Assembly: GCA_035626815.1 (NCBI GenBank)
Contig: DASPMY010000011.1
Span: forward strand, 1-64,000
Reading direction: 5' to 3'
Origin: Croceibacterium_A sp035626815
GTDB lineage: Bacteria > Pseudomonadota > Alphaproteobacteria > Sphingomonadales > Sphingomonadaceae
DNA length: 64,000 nucleotides
Positions within the stretch are counted from its first letter, which is position 1. Each line of letters starts with the position of its first letter. This document shows positions 17,419 through 25,343 of the stretch, piece by piece. The translations under genes were made by a program, and so were the position numbers. The notes below the pieces were generated by a model. The model was not told the DNA's origin and made no database searches. It saw nothing but the letters and a program-made list of their open reading frames with translations.

Positions 17419-17963
17419 GCGACGCGCATTCGCCGCCACGGACGCCACAGCGCCGCGACCGCCGCCGGCGGGACCGGCGCGTCCGCGTCGAGATCGCGCC
17501 GGCGATAGTGGTGCGCGGCGAGGCGCAGCACGCCGTGGCGCAAGCCGTCGGGCAACTCGGCCCAACCCGCGGCCATGCCGGCGGTGAAGCGCACCGCCAC
17601 ACGCTTCGCCCCTTCCGCCCGCAGGACGCGCACGAGCGCAGCGCCATCGGCCTCGAGCTCGAGCGCGTAGTCCGCCGGCGCCAGCGCGACGCGCTCGCCG
17701 TCGTCCGGAATGGCCCAGACGCCGGTGACGGCCTGGACCGGGCGGGTCGCCAGCGTCTGCCAGCACGCGGCGGCGGGGAGCACTTCCTCGCACGTCGCCG
17801 CGAGCGGCATCTGCCCGGTGAAGGCCTCGCACAGCTCGAGCGCGGCGCGCAGCAGCGCGGTGATCACGGCGTCGTCGCGCGGGGTGGTGATCGCGAGCCA
17901 GTCCTTGAGCTCGGCGAGCGCCGCCGGCGCAAGCACCGGCGGCGTGATAATGGCGCGTTTCAT
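17415..17963 (-). CDS. Head-tail connector protein (GTA gp6 / phiE125 gp8 family)
   Basis: 182 residues, starting MKRAIITPPVLAPAALAELK at ATG 17963. LKDWLAIT followed by DDAVITALLRAALELCEAFTGQ is the conserved helical N-terminal domain of phage gp6-like connectors, which sit under the portal. The C-terminal half contains HHYRRRDLDAD. A REP-like element lies between it and the capsid gene. Confidence 0.86.
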   Translation of the reverse strand: MKRAIITPPVLAPAALAELKDWLAITTPRDDAVITALLRAALELCEAFTGQMPLAATCEEVLPAAACWQTLATRPVQAVTGVWAIPDDGERVALAPADYALELEADGAALVRVLRAEGAKRVAVRFTAGMAAGWAELPDGLRHGVLRLAAHHYRRRDLDADAPVPPAAVAALWRPWRRMRVA

Positions 17964-17985
17964 GCGGTGTCCTGTCTGAAAGAAG

Positions 17986-18117
17986 ATCCTCCCCGGTACG
18001 GGGAGGGGGACCGTGCGCAGCACGGTGGAGGGGGCCCGCGGCAAGCGATGCGCCTGGTCGCGGGCCCCCTCCGTCACCCGCCTTTGGCGGGCGCCACCTC
18101 CCCGTTCCGGGGAGGAA
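17986..18117. repeat. REP-like inverted pair between GTA capsid and connector genes
   Basis: A 132-bp element whose ends are inverted copies: TCCTCCCCGG at the left and CCGGGGAGGA at the right. Each half is itself a double hairpin with a conserved GGTGGAGGGGG-type core. The same architecture recurs at 21221-21350, and as separated arms at 25344-25398 and 25779-25838. It lies fully intergenic. Confidence 0.88.
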
Positions 18118-18121
18118 TTCG

Positions 18122-19255
18122 CTACGCCTCGATCCGCAGCAGCTTGATCGCCGCGCTGTCGAGCACCTGGCCGCCGACCCGCCGCGTGGCGTAGAAGTGC
18201 ACGAACGGCTTGTTGGTGAACGGATCGCGCAGGATCGTCGTGGCGCTGCGCTCGGCGATCAGGTAGCCGGCCTTGAAGTTGCCGAAGGCGATCGGGAAGG
18301 CGCCGGCGGCGATGTCGGGCATGTCCTCGGCCTCGACCACCGGATAGCCGAGCAGGCGATCCGGCTGGCCCTCGACCAGGCCCGGCTGCCACAAGAACGC
18401 GCCGTCGGTGGTCTTGAGCTTGCGCACCTCGCTCAGCGTCGCCGAGTTCATCACCCAGCTGGCGCCCTGGCGATGCCCGGCCTTCATCGTGTGGACGAGG
18501 TCGATGAAGCGCATCTCCGGCGTCGCGCCGAAGCCGGCCGCGTCGCCCGAGCCGACGTACTGGATCGTGCCGAACGGCCGCGTCGTGTCGCCGAGCGCCG
18601 AGAACGGCGAGGCGAGAAACCCGAGCGGGCGGTCGACCCCGTTGCCGCCCACGAACGCGGCGCCTTCCGCCCGCGCGAACTCCATCGCGATCTCGCTCGC
18701 CAGCCACCCCTCGAGGTCGAACGCGGCGTCGTCGAGCATCGCCTGGCTCGCCGCCGGGTTGGCGTAGAGCTGGCCCGACGGCGGGGCGACTTCGGCAAAC
18801 TCGGGCGAGGCGGTCTCCGGCCGGCCGGCGGTCTCGGCGACCCAGCCGCTGGCGGTGCCGCCGATGGTCATCAGCTTGCGGTAGCCCGCGGTGCCGACCT
18901 GGACGACTTGCGCGAGGCCGCGGATCGGGCTGATCTCCTTGAGCTGGTTGGCGATCAGCGCGTCGATCTCGCGCGGCACGGCATAGCCGCCGTCCTGCGG
19001 CGTGGCGCCGCTGATCGACTTGAGCTCGGTCACGCGGCCATGCCGCAAGTAGCCGTCGACGAAGCTCTTCACTTCGGCTTCGTTGCGCACGCCGTCGAGC
19101 GCCGGGCGCGCCGCGGCGCGGCTGACGCGGTCGAGCCGCGCCTTGACCTCGTCGACGTCGCTCCTGAGCACGTCGATCGCCTTCTCGGCCTCGTCCTGGC
19201 GCGCGACCAGGTCGAAGCTCGCGGCGAGCGCTTCGGTTTCGTGTTCCATGTCCAT
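18122..19255 (-). CDS. HK97-fold major capsid protein (GTA gp5)
   Basis: 377 residues. An N-terminal coiled-coil scaffold region (about 1-75) precedes the HK97 fold, which contains GGYAVPREIDALI, WVAETAGRP, AFVGGNGVDRPLGFL and SWVMNSATL. These are standard HK97 capsid motifs. The scaffold part is expected to be removed by the neighbouring protease. The start at 19255 follows a weak GGTAA signal; an upstream open extension overlaps the spacer and is not family-like. Confidence 0.95.
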   Translation of the reverse strand: MDMEHETEALAASFDLVARQDEAEKAIDVLRSDVDEVKARLDRVSRAAARPALDGVRNEAEVKSFVDGYLRHGRVTELKSISGATPQDGGYAVPREIDALIANQLKEISPIRGLAQVVQVGTAGYRKLMTIGGTASGWVAETAGRPETASPEFAEVAPPSGQLYANPAASQAMLDDAAFDLEGWLASEIAMEFARAEGAAFVGGNGVDRPLGFLASPFSALGDTTRPFGTIQYVGSGDAAGFGATPEMRFIDLVHTMKAGHRQGASWVMNSATLSEVRKLKTTDGAFLWQPGLVEGQPDRLLGYPVVEAEDMPDIAAGAFPIAFGNFKAGYLIAERSATTILRDPFTNKPFVHFYATRRVGGQVLDSAAIKLLRIEA

Positions 19256-19353
19256 CGGGCAGTTACCTTTCGTCTTGAAGCTCTGTGAGCCCCTGCGCAG
19301 GCAGGGGCCTCGGTCGGTGCGGCACAAGGTCCCAGCCTGCGCTGGGACTCACG

Positions 19354-19743
19354 TCATCGGACCAGGTGGACCCGCGCACCGGGCTGGAGCGGATGGGTCA
19401 CCAGGCTGATCTCGATGAGCTCGATGTCCTCGAGCACGCGGCCGCCGGGCACGCGGCGATAGCCGCGCGCGCGGTAGCCGAAGCTGAGCCCGTCGGCCTG
19501 GCCGCGGCGGAGCATGGCCGCGGCGATGCTGTCGGGCCGGTCGATGCGGGCGATCACCCTCAGGCCGCGCTCGTCCTCGGCGACGTGCTCGACCAGGCCG
19601 ATGCGCTGCCCCGGCCGGTGCTGCCAGTAGAGCGGCACCGGCTCGCGGCGCTCGGCCAGCGTGCGGGCGAAGGCGCCCTGGCGGATGGTGTCGCGGGCGC
19701 CGTCGGCGATGCCGAACAGCGCCGCGTAGCCGGCGAGCCTCAC
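19354..19743 (-). CDS. HK97-family prohead protease (GTA gp4)
   Basis: 129 residues from GTG 19743, in a GTGA overlap with the DUF6127 gene. The N-terminal RLAGYAALFG, the His in PVLYWQH-like PVPLYWQHRP, and the Ser in GLSFGYR match the herpesvirus-type maturation protease family. It should cleave the capsid scaffold domain during prohead maturation. A longer open frame upstream overlaps DUF6127 and is unlikely. Confidence 0.87.
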   Translation of the reverse strand: MRLAGYAALFGIADGARDTIRQGAFARTLAERREPVPLYWQHRPGQRIGLVEHVAEDERGLRVIARIDRPDSIAAAMLRRGQADGLSFGYRARGYRRVPGGRVLEDIELIEISLVTHPLQPGARVHLVR

Positions 19744-20048
19744 TTGAGCATCCCCAGCGCGCCGAGCCGCACGGCGATGCCGATGAGCAGCAGCGCCAGC
19801 GCCGCGCGCACGATCCAGTCGACCGCCGCCTTCCACGCGCTGGCCTTGGCGGCGCGCCAGGCGCCGAGCAGCTCGCGCAGCTCGTCGATGTCGTCCTGCG
19901 CCTGCTTGTCGCCGAGGCCGATGCGCTCGAGCACGCGGTTGGCGCCGAGCTCGCTCGCTTCCTCGACGATCGCGCGCAGCGTGATGAGCTCGCCGCCTTC
20001 CGCCGCCGCCTGCGCGATCAGCTTGGCGAGCATGTCCTCGCGGTTCAT
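19740..20048 (-). CDS. DUF6127 family protein (GTA gp3.5 position)
   Basis: 102 residues, starting at ATG 20048 in an ATGA overlap with portal. A helical N-terminal part contains LITLRAIVEEASELGANRVLERIGL, here seen as SELGANRVLERIGLGD, and one C-terminal membrane segment (about residues 80-98) follows. DUF6127 genes lie between portal and protease in sphingomonad GTAs and in RcGTA-type clusters as g3.5. Function unknown; the membrane segment is unusual for a virion head gene. Confidence 0.75.
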   Translation of the reverse strand: MNREDMLAKLIAQAAAEGGELITLRAIVEEASELGANRVLERIGLGDKQAQDDIDELRELLGAWRAAKASAWKAAVDWIVRAALALLLIGIAVRLGALGMLK

Positions 20049-21193
20049 GGCGCGTCTCCCAGCCCGAGCAGCGCGCGCTTCTCGGCGGGCTCGAGGAAAT
20101 CGGCGGCGGTGAGCTGGGCCCACAGCCGCTCGCGGTCCTCGGCCAGCGCCGGCACGCGGTCGAGGTCGACCGAAAGCGAAAGCTTCGGGAACCACGGCCG
20201 CAGCCCTTCGGCGAGGCCGCCGAGGATCTTGCCCGCCAGCGGCAGCAGCGTCAGCCGCCACAGCGCGCGGTTGGCCTCGCGGTAGTTGGCGTAAGTGTTG
20301 TCGCCGGGCAGCCCGAGCAGCATCGGCGGCACGCCGAAGGCGAGCGCGATGTCACGCGCCGCGGCGGCCTTGAGCTCGGCGAAGTCCATGTCGGCCGGGG
20401 TCAGCGACAGCGATTGCCACTTGAGCCCGCCCTCGAGCAGCATCGGCCGCCCGGCGTTGCCCTCGCCCGAATAGGCCCGCTGCAGCTCGCCCTTGAGCCG
20501 GTCGAACTGGTCGCTCGTGAGGGTATTGCCGTCGCCCGCGTCCATCACCAGCGCGCCCGAAGGCCGCGCCGCGTTCTCGAGCAGCGCGCGGTTCCAGCCG
20601 CTCGCGGCGTTGTGAATCGCCACCGCCTGCTCGGCGGCGGCGAGGCAGCCGGCGCCGTAATGGTCGTCGGCCGGATGGAACGCCTTGAGGTGGATCAGCT
20701 GCGGCCAGCCGTCGGCGTCCTCGAGCGGGATCGCCAAGGTCCGGTCGCCGAGCTTGTACTGGTACGACGCCGGCCAGCCGTCGGCGCCGGCGACGACCGA
20801 GACCCGCTCGGGCCTGAGCGCGAACAGCTCGACCGGCGCGCCGTCGCCGCCCCGCACCACCTGGACGTAGCCGTTGCCGTGCAGCAGCAGCTGCGCCGCG
20901 AGCGTCTCGAGCAGCGACTGGCCGGCCGAGGTCGCGCCGACCAGCGCCAGCGCGGCCTCTTCGCTCGGCAGCAGCGGGGCGCTGCCGACGCCCTCGGCGA
21001 CGATGCGCACCGCCCGCTGCGCCACCGGGTTCTCGAGGAACGCGTGGCGCACCGCGTGGCGATACTCGAACGGCGGCCGCGTGCCGGCCGGCTCGAACGC
21101 CCACGACCACGGCGAGATGAAGCTGCGCGCCAGCGGCACGCGCTCGCCCCCGCCGCCCTTGAAGGCGGCGCGGAGCGTCGAGAGGAAGGACAT
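20045..21193 (-). CDS. Phage portal protein (GTA gp3)
   Basis: 382 residues, start ATG 21193. HK97-type portal motifs are visible: NPVAQRAVRIVAEGVGS, LLLHGNGYVQV, and FGVPPMLLGLPGDNTYANY followed by EANRALWRLTLLPL. The portal forms the dodecameric ring through which DNA is packaged. The gene begins just downstream of a REP-like element and is separated from terL by the plus-strand insert, so it may need its own promoter. Confidence 0.94.
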   Translation of the reverse strand: MSFLSTLRAAFKGGGGERVPLARSFISPWSWAFEPAGTRPPFEYRHAVRHAFLENPVAQRAVRIVAEGVGSAPLLPSEEAALALVGATSAGQSLLETLAAQLLLHGNGYVQVVRGGDGAPVELFALRPERVSVVAGADGWPASYQYKLGDRTLAIPLEDADGWPQLIHLKAFHPADDHYGAGCLAAAEQAVAIHNAASGWNRALLENAARPSGALVMDAGDGNTLTSDQFDRLKGELQRAYSGEGNAGRPMLLEGGLKWQSLSLTPADMDFAELKAAAARDIALAFGVPPMLLGLPGDNTYANYREANRALWRLTLLPLAGKILGGLAEGLRPWFPKLSLSVDLDRVPALAEDRERLWAQLTAADFLEPAEKRALLGLGDAP

Positions 21194-21220
21194 GCAAGAG
21201 CCTTTCTGGTTTGAATCCAA

Positions 21221-21350
21221 TTCCTCCCCGGCACGGGGAGGGGGACCGCGCGCAGCGTGGTGGAGGGGGCCGGCCGCAAGCGCTGCGCCGTGGCGAGGGC
21301 CCCCTCCGTCGGCCCTGCGGGCCGCCACCTCCCCGTCCCGGGGAGGATTT
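21221..21350. repeat. REP-like inverted pair upstream of the GTA portal gene
   Basis: A 130-bp element with ends TTCCTCCCCGG and CCGGGGAGGA, near-identical in layout to 17986-18117. It lies at the junction of the minus-strand GTA and the plus-strand DUF1801/Abi insert. Confidence 0.88.
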
Positions 21351-21364
21351 GCTAAGGTCGCCCG

Positions 21365-21766
21365 GTGAGCAGGCCGGCTGCTTCTGAACTGATCGACAAG
21401 AAGCTCGCCGCGCTCGGCGACTGGCGCGGCGCCGCGCTCGCCCGCATCCGCGAGCTAATCCGCGAGGCCGACCCCGAGGTCGTCGAGACGGTCAAATGGC
21501 GCAAGCCGTCGAACCCGAGCGGCGTGCCGGTGTGGGAGCACGCCGGCATCCTGTGCACCGGCGAGGTCTACAAGGATTACGTCAAGCTCACCTTCGCCCA
21601 CGGCGCCGCGCTCGACGACCCCGCCGGCCTGTTCAACGCCGGCTTCGCCGGCAACACCCGCCGCGCGATCGACATCCGCGAGGACGCGGCCATCGATGAG
21701 GCGGCGTTCAAGGCGCTGGTGCGCGAGGCGGTTGTCTGGAATGTCCGACGCAGCGACAGCGGCTAG
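21365..21766 (+). CDS. DUF1801 domain protein
   Basis: 133 residues, GTG start. The core ETVKWRKPSNPSGVPVWEHAG and YKDYVKLTFAHGA match the DUF1801/YdhG family, small alpha/beta proteins sometimes linked to iron or stress responses but without a proven activity. The gene faces away from the GTA genes on either side and belongs to the insert that splits portal from terL. Confidence 0.85.
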   Translation: MSRPAASELIDKKLAALGDWRGAALARIRELIREADPEVVETVKWRKPSNPSGVPVWEHAGILCTGEVYKDYVKLTFAHGAALDDPAGLFNAGFAGNTRRAIDIREDAAIDEAAFKALVREAVVWNVRRSDSG

Positions 21767-21849
21767 GCTATTTTGGATAGGTGTAATTTGGAGGAAAAGC
21801 CGCTGGAATCGGTAGATCAAGTCCGATTCAACGTTACAGAAAAGCGAAA

Positions 21850-21887
21850 CCCCCGGAGGGCCTTGCGGCTGTCCGGGGGCTCTTTCT
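21850..21887. terminator. Strong bidirectional terminator-like hairpin inside the GTA cluster
   Basis: An 8-bp perfect stem CCCCCGGA (21850-21857) with TCCGGGGG (21872-21879) is followed by CTCTTTCT on the plus strand. On the minus strand the stem is followed by TTTCGCTTTT. It could therefore stop both DUF1801 transcripts and GTA transcripts coming from terL towards portal. Confidence 0.72.
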
Positions 21888-21940
21888 AGTCCGGTCGGCC
21901 CTTTACGGACCCCGGCTCTCACGTGCGGATTTAGACCTTC

Positions 21941-22621
21941 ATGCCATTACGTCAACCCACTATCGTTTGTTCCGTTAGTCCGGCGTTAACTGCTGCCTTC
22001 ACTCGAACCGTGTCTCCGGAACGGTGGCGGACGTACCTCAGAGCTGCCGGATTCAAGGAGGAACTGGCGCACCGGCTGTATGTATGGAACGCAGTTGTCG
22101 GCCAAAGTTTCCACTTTCCGCTTCAGGCCCTTGAGGTGGCCCTCCGAAACGTGGTTCATCAAGCTATCTCGGCGGTGCACGGCGCGGATTGGCCGACGGA
22201 CCAAGCCTGTCGAAACATGCTTCGGCCCAAGCAGGTTGACGACATTACCAAGGCTGAACGCCGCCACTATTCAATCAGCCATCAAGTTGCGACGACACCT
22301 CAGATTGTCGCCTCACTTTCGTTGGGTTTCTGGGTGGCGATGCTCCGTCGAGATTACAACCGCGCGATTTGGTCGACACAGGCAGCCTCGGCTTTTCCGC
22401 ACCTCCCGCAAAACATGACGATTGCCCATGTGAGTCGGACAGCGACGCAAGTGCAAGATTTGCGCAATCGCATTTTTCATCAGGAGCCCTTGATCGGCCA
22501 CAATCTAACTCAGGATTATGGTAACATCACCAAAATGATGGGTTGGATTTGCCCGGAGACCCGTGACTGGATGAAACATCACTCATCGACACCTTCCGTA
22601 ATCCGAGAAAGACCTAGATAG
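21941..22621 (+). CDS. Abi-like HEPN-family protein inserted in the GTA
   Basis: 226 residues. SPERWRTYLRAAG, PLQALEVALRNVVHQAI and the late motif LRNRIFHQEP match the Abi-like family; RNRIFH fits the HEPN R-x4-H ribonuclease motif, and EVALRN is the usual first helix motif. Family members include abortive-infection and toxin-type RNases. No antitoxin is adjacent. The 3' end overlaps terL by 8 bases. Base composition is visibly more AT-rich than the flanking GTA genes, suggesting acquisition from elsewhere. Activity is inferred, not shown. Confidence 0.78.
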   Translation: MPLRQPTIVCSVSPALTAAFTRTVSPERWRTYLRAAGFKEELAHRLYVWNAVVGQSFHFPLQALEVALRNVVHQAISAVHGADWPTDQACRNMLRPKQVDDITKAERRHYSISHQVATTPQIVASLSLGFWVAMLRRDYNRAIWSTQAASAFPHLPQNMTIAHVSRTATQVQDLRNRIFHQEPLIGHNLTQDYGNITKMMGWICPETRDWMKHHSSTPSVIRERPR

Positions 22622-23936
22622 CCCGCACCCGCGGCGCGCTTTTCCGCCCGAGCATCAGCTCGCTCAGCGCCCAGACCAGCGCATCCGCCCGGTCCGGCGA
22701 CCGTCCCGGCCCCTCATAAGTCCCACCGGCCATCAGGGCGCACAGCTCGTCCTCGAGCTGCGGCAGCTGGCCGACGTGGCGCACGCGGCCGCTTTCGTAG
22801 AGCGCCGCAACCGGCTCGGCGCGGGCGGCCTTGCCGCGGCTGGCGTGGACCAGCTTGACGGGGAGCGAGATGTCCGCCGCGTGCAGCACGCTGCGTACCA
22901 TCTCGCCGCCGTTGTTGGCTTCGGCGATCACCCGGTCGGCCTGCCAGCCGCGCGCCGCCGATGCGACGGCGCGGGCCCAGCGCTCGGGCGTCGCCTTCCT
23001 CACCGAGCAATCGGCCAGCACCCGCGCGATGCCGTCCTCTCCCAGCGCGCAGACGACGATCCCGCAGGCGTCGCCCGCGGCCGAAGCCGGCGGGTCGACG
23101 CCGATCACCACCCGCCGCGCCGGCGCGCTCGCCGCGGCCTCGCGGCAGTGCTCGAGCAGCGCCCGGCTCCACAGCGCGCCGTCGATCTCCTCGATCAGCT
23201 CGCCGCCCAATTCCTGGCGGCCGAGCAGCGAGCGCCCGAACTGGACGCGCACTTGGCGGAAGAAGCCCGGCGGCAGGTTGTCCTTGTTGTCGGCGGTGGT
23301 GCCGCGCGTCACCAGCGCATCGGATTGCCCGAGCAGCCGCTTGACCAGCGAAACCGCGCGCGGGGTGGTCGTCGCGACCACGGCCGGCGCGAGGCCCAGC
23401 CGCAAGCCGAGCACGAGGTTGTCCCACGCGGCTTCGGCGCGCCCGCCGGCATGGTCCCACTTGGCGATCTCGTCGCACCACGCGTGGCTGTGCTGCGGGC
23501 CGCGCAGGCTGTCCGGCTCGCCCGCCGAATAGAGCGTGGCGATGGCGCCGTTCGGCCAGTTGAGCTGGCGCTTGGAGGGCTCGTACACCGGGCGGTTTTT
23601 CGGGCGCGCTATCGCGAGCAGCCCGCTCTCCCCCTCGACCATCACGCGCCGCGTCTCGCCGAGCGAGGCGCCGACCAGCGCGATCCGGGCGGCCGGATCG
23701 GCCTCGGCGATCGCGCGCACCCATTCGGCGCCCGCCCGCGTCTTGCCATAGCCGCGCCCGGCCATGATCAGCCAGGTGTGCCAGCCCTTCGCGGGCGGCA
23801 CTTGCCCCGGGTGGGCCCACAGCCGCCATTCGGTAAGCAACTCGTCGAGCTGATCATCGCCGAGCCGCCGCAACACGGCGCGGCGTTCATCATGCCCGAG
23901 CGACAGCAACCATTCGAGCTGGTCAGACCCGGCCAT
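22614..23936 (-). CDS. Terminase large subunit (GTA gp2)
   Basis: 440 residues, start ATG 23936. Walker A is GRGYGKT (residues 60-66), the Walker B region reads HAWCDEIAKW, and the nuclease domain has VIGVDPPAS and later DALVWALSELML. This packaging motor ATPase/nuclease is the best-conserved GTA gene. It overlaps terS by 14 bases. Its 3' end overlaps the convergent Abi-like gene, so the insert abuts it exactly. Confidence 0.95.
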   Translation of the reverse strand: MAGSDQLEWLLSLGHDERRAVLRRLGDDQLDELLTEWRLWAHPGQVPPAKGWHTWLIMAGRGYGKTRAGAEWVRAIAEADPAARIALVGASLGETRRVMVEGESGLLAIARPKNRPVYEPSKRQLNWPNGAIATLYSAGEPDSLRGPQHSHAWCDEIAKWDHAGGRAEAAWDNLVLGLRLGLAPAVVATTTPRAVSLVKRLLGQSDALVTRGTTADNKDNLPPGFFRQVRVQFGRSLLGRQELGGELIEEIDGALWSRALLEHCREAAASAPARRVVIGVDPPASAAGDACGIVVCALGEDGIARVLADCSVRKATPERWARAVASAARGWQADRVIAEANNGGEMVRSVLHAADISLPVKLVHASRGKAARAEPVAALYESGRVRHVGQLPQLEDELCALMAGGTYEGPGRSPDRADALVWALSELMLGRKSAPRVRAI

Positions 23937-24462
23937 CGCCGGTCTCCGTTGCGGTCTCCACGATGACGGCGGCATTGGCCGCGCGGCGCTCGCGCATCTG
24001 CTCGATCATCGCGTCGATGGCCTCCAGGGCGGACGGCCGATCGCCGCCCTTGTCGCGCGCTCGCTCGGCCGCGACCGTCTCGCGATGCATGGTCAGCAGC
24101 CGGATCGCGGAGGCGACGTCGAACTTCTGCCTGGGATTCGCGGCCCGCAGATAGCCGAGCGCTTCCATCTCGAGATGGTCGTAGCCTTCGCGCAGCGCCG
24201 CGCGCCATTGCGCGGCGAAGTCGGCGTCCTCGCGCCGCGTCTTGTAGGCCCGGCTCGCCGCCACCTTGGCGGCCGCTGCCGACTTCCTGACGTTCGAGGT
24301 TTCGGCCAGGGTTTGCAGGAAATAGGTCCGCCAGTGCTTGTCGATCTTGCCTTCGCCTGCCTCCTTCCGCTGGCGCGGGGTCAGCCTGACGGATTTCTTT
24401 TTTCGGGTGGCGGACGATTGCGCGACGAAGCGCCCGTCCGCGCCTCGCGCGCGCTCGGTCAT
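23923..24462 (-). CDS. GTA small terminase-like protein (gp1)
   Basis: 179 residues. The N-terminus is basic (KKKSVRLTPRQRKEAG). The centre has WRTYFLQTLAETSNVRKSAAA, shown by its core FLQTLAETSNVRKSA, followed by YKTRREDADFAAQW, a helix-turn-helix region like small terminases. Position immediately upstream of terL supports gp1. It is the first gene of the cluster. Confidence 0.82.
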   Translation of the reverse strand: MTERARGADGRFVAQSSATRKKKSVRLTPRQRKEAGEGKIDKHWRTYFLQTLAETSNVRKSAAAAKVAASRAYKTRREDADFAAQWRAALREGYDHLEMEALGYLRAANPRQKFDVASAIRLLTMHRETVAAERARDKGGDRPSALEAIDAMIEQMRERRAANAAVIVETATETGDGRV

Positions 24463-24555
24463 GTCGATACGATCCTTTGGAAGAGCGACGCGCGGACCGG
24501 GCCTCGCCGAATCACACCATCGCGATGTTCCGGATATGTACCCAAACAGCGTCGC

Positions 24556-24578
24556 GATGTCAAGGGAAAAGTGCCAAA
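24556..24578. promoter_or_regulatory. 23-bp motif shared with the mutS upstream region
   Basis: The segment GATGTCAAG-GGAAAA-GTGCCAAA lies about 95 bases upstream of the GTA small terminase start. It matches 35814-35836, upstream of mutS, at 20 of 23 positions. It could be a regulator site, but no regulator is known to me. Confidence 0.45.
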
Positions 24579-24587
24579 TGGGTTTGC

Positions 24588-24659
24588 GGCAGTCGGCAGT
24601 CGGCAGTCGGCGGTAGTATCAGTGTGGCGCTCCGCCCGACTGCCTACTGCCTCCTGCCT
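24588..24659. repeat. Tandem heptamer and inverted partner upstream of the GTA
   Basis: Left arm 24588-24616 holds four near-identical copies of GGCAGTC. Right arm 24638-24659 carries the complementary series (ACTGCCT). The arms could pair around a loop of about 20 bases. It lies between terS and the divergent yqaA-type gene. Confidence 0.7.
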
Positions 24660-24705
24660 CCCTCCCCCGCTTGCCCGCCCGCCGCCGCTCCCCTAACGCG
24701 CGCCG

Positions 24706-25338
24706 ATGCTGCGCAAGCTCTACGACTGGGTTCTCGCCAAGGCCGCGCACCCGCAGGCCGAATGGTGGCTGGCCGGCTTCGCTTTCCTCGAGGCGAGCTT
24801 CTTCCCAATCCCGCCGCACCCGCTGCTCGGGCTGATGTGCCTCGCCGAGCCGCGGCGCGCGATCCGCTTCGCCGCCATCGCCACCGGCGCCTCGGTGCTC
24901 GGCGGGCTGCTCGGCTACGCGATCGGGTGGGGCCTCTACGACACCGTCGGCGCGCAGCTGCTGGCGTGGCTCGGCCTGACCGAGAGCTTCCCGGTCGCCG
25001 CGTGCTACTTGCGCGAGTACGGCGCCGAGATCATCATGATCAAGGGCGCCACGCCGATCCCGTTCAAGCTGCTGACGATCACCGCCGGGTTCATCCACAT
25101 GCCGCTGGTGCCGTTCGTCCTCGCCAGCGTGGTCAGCCGCGCGATCAGCTTCATGTTCGTCGGCGTGCTGTTCCGCCTGTTCGGGGCGCCGATCAAGCGA
25201 TTCATCGACAAGTACCTCGGCCTCGTCACCGCCGGCTTCGTCGTGCTGGTGGTCGGCGGGTTCCTGCTGCTGACGCTGGTCGAGGGCGGCGGCGACGAGG
25301 CCCGCGACAAGTGCGAGGCGACGGCGCAGATCGTGTGA
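24706..25338 (+). CDS. YqaA/VTT (DedA-like) membrane protein
   Basis: 210 residues with four to five membrane segments. The motif GFAFLEASFFPIPPHPLLG and the later IMIKGATPIPFKLLTITAG, with GATPIPFK as core, match VTT/SNARE-associated-domain proteins of the YqaA branch, thought to act in membrane lipid handling or envelope homeostasis. The gene is divergent from the GTA. A REP arm begins 6 bases after the stop. Confidence 0.87.
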   Translation: MLRKLYDWVLAKAAHPQAEWWLAGFAFLEASFFPIPPHPLLGLMCLAEPRRAIRFAAIATGASVLGGLLGYAIGWGLYDTVGAQLLAWLGLTESFPVAACYLREYGAEIIMIKGATPIPFKLLTITAGFIHMPLVPFVLASVVSRAISFMFVGVLFRLFGAPIKRFIDKYLGLVTAGFVVLVVGGFLLLTLVEGGGDEARDKCEATAQIV

Positions 25339-25343
25339 CCCCG

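Larger units (their letters stand above)
8983..24462 (-). mobile_element. Gene transfer agent (RcGTA-like) structural cluster with an internal insert
   Basis: The genes run on the minus strand from small terminase (24462) to DUF2793 (8983) in RcGTA order: terS, terL, portal, DUF6127, protease, capsid, connector, DUF3168, tail tube, gp10, gp10.1, short tape measure, gp12, gp13, gp14, gp15. Most neighbours overlap in ATGA or GTGA. There is no integrase, replication gene or repressor in the window, as expected for a GTA rather than an active prophage. The cluster is broken between terL and portal by about 1.4 kb of plus-strand genes, and contains three REP-like elements. Confidence 0.88.

Noticed and set aside
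21767..21940. tRNA gene as an integration site near the Abi-like gene
   Set aside because: No cloverleaf with a plausible anticodon stem and T-loop could be built; the only clear structure is the terminator hairpin.
8983..24462. Complete active prophage
   Set aside because: No integrase, excision, replication, repressor, lysis genes or attachment repeats were found; gene order and the short tape measure fit a GTA.
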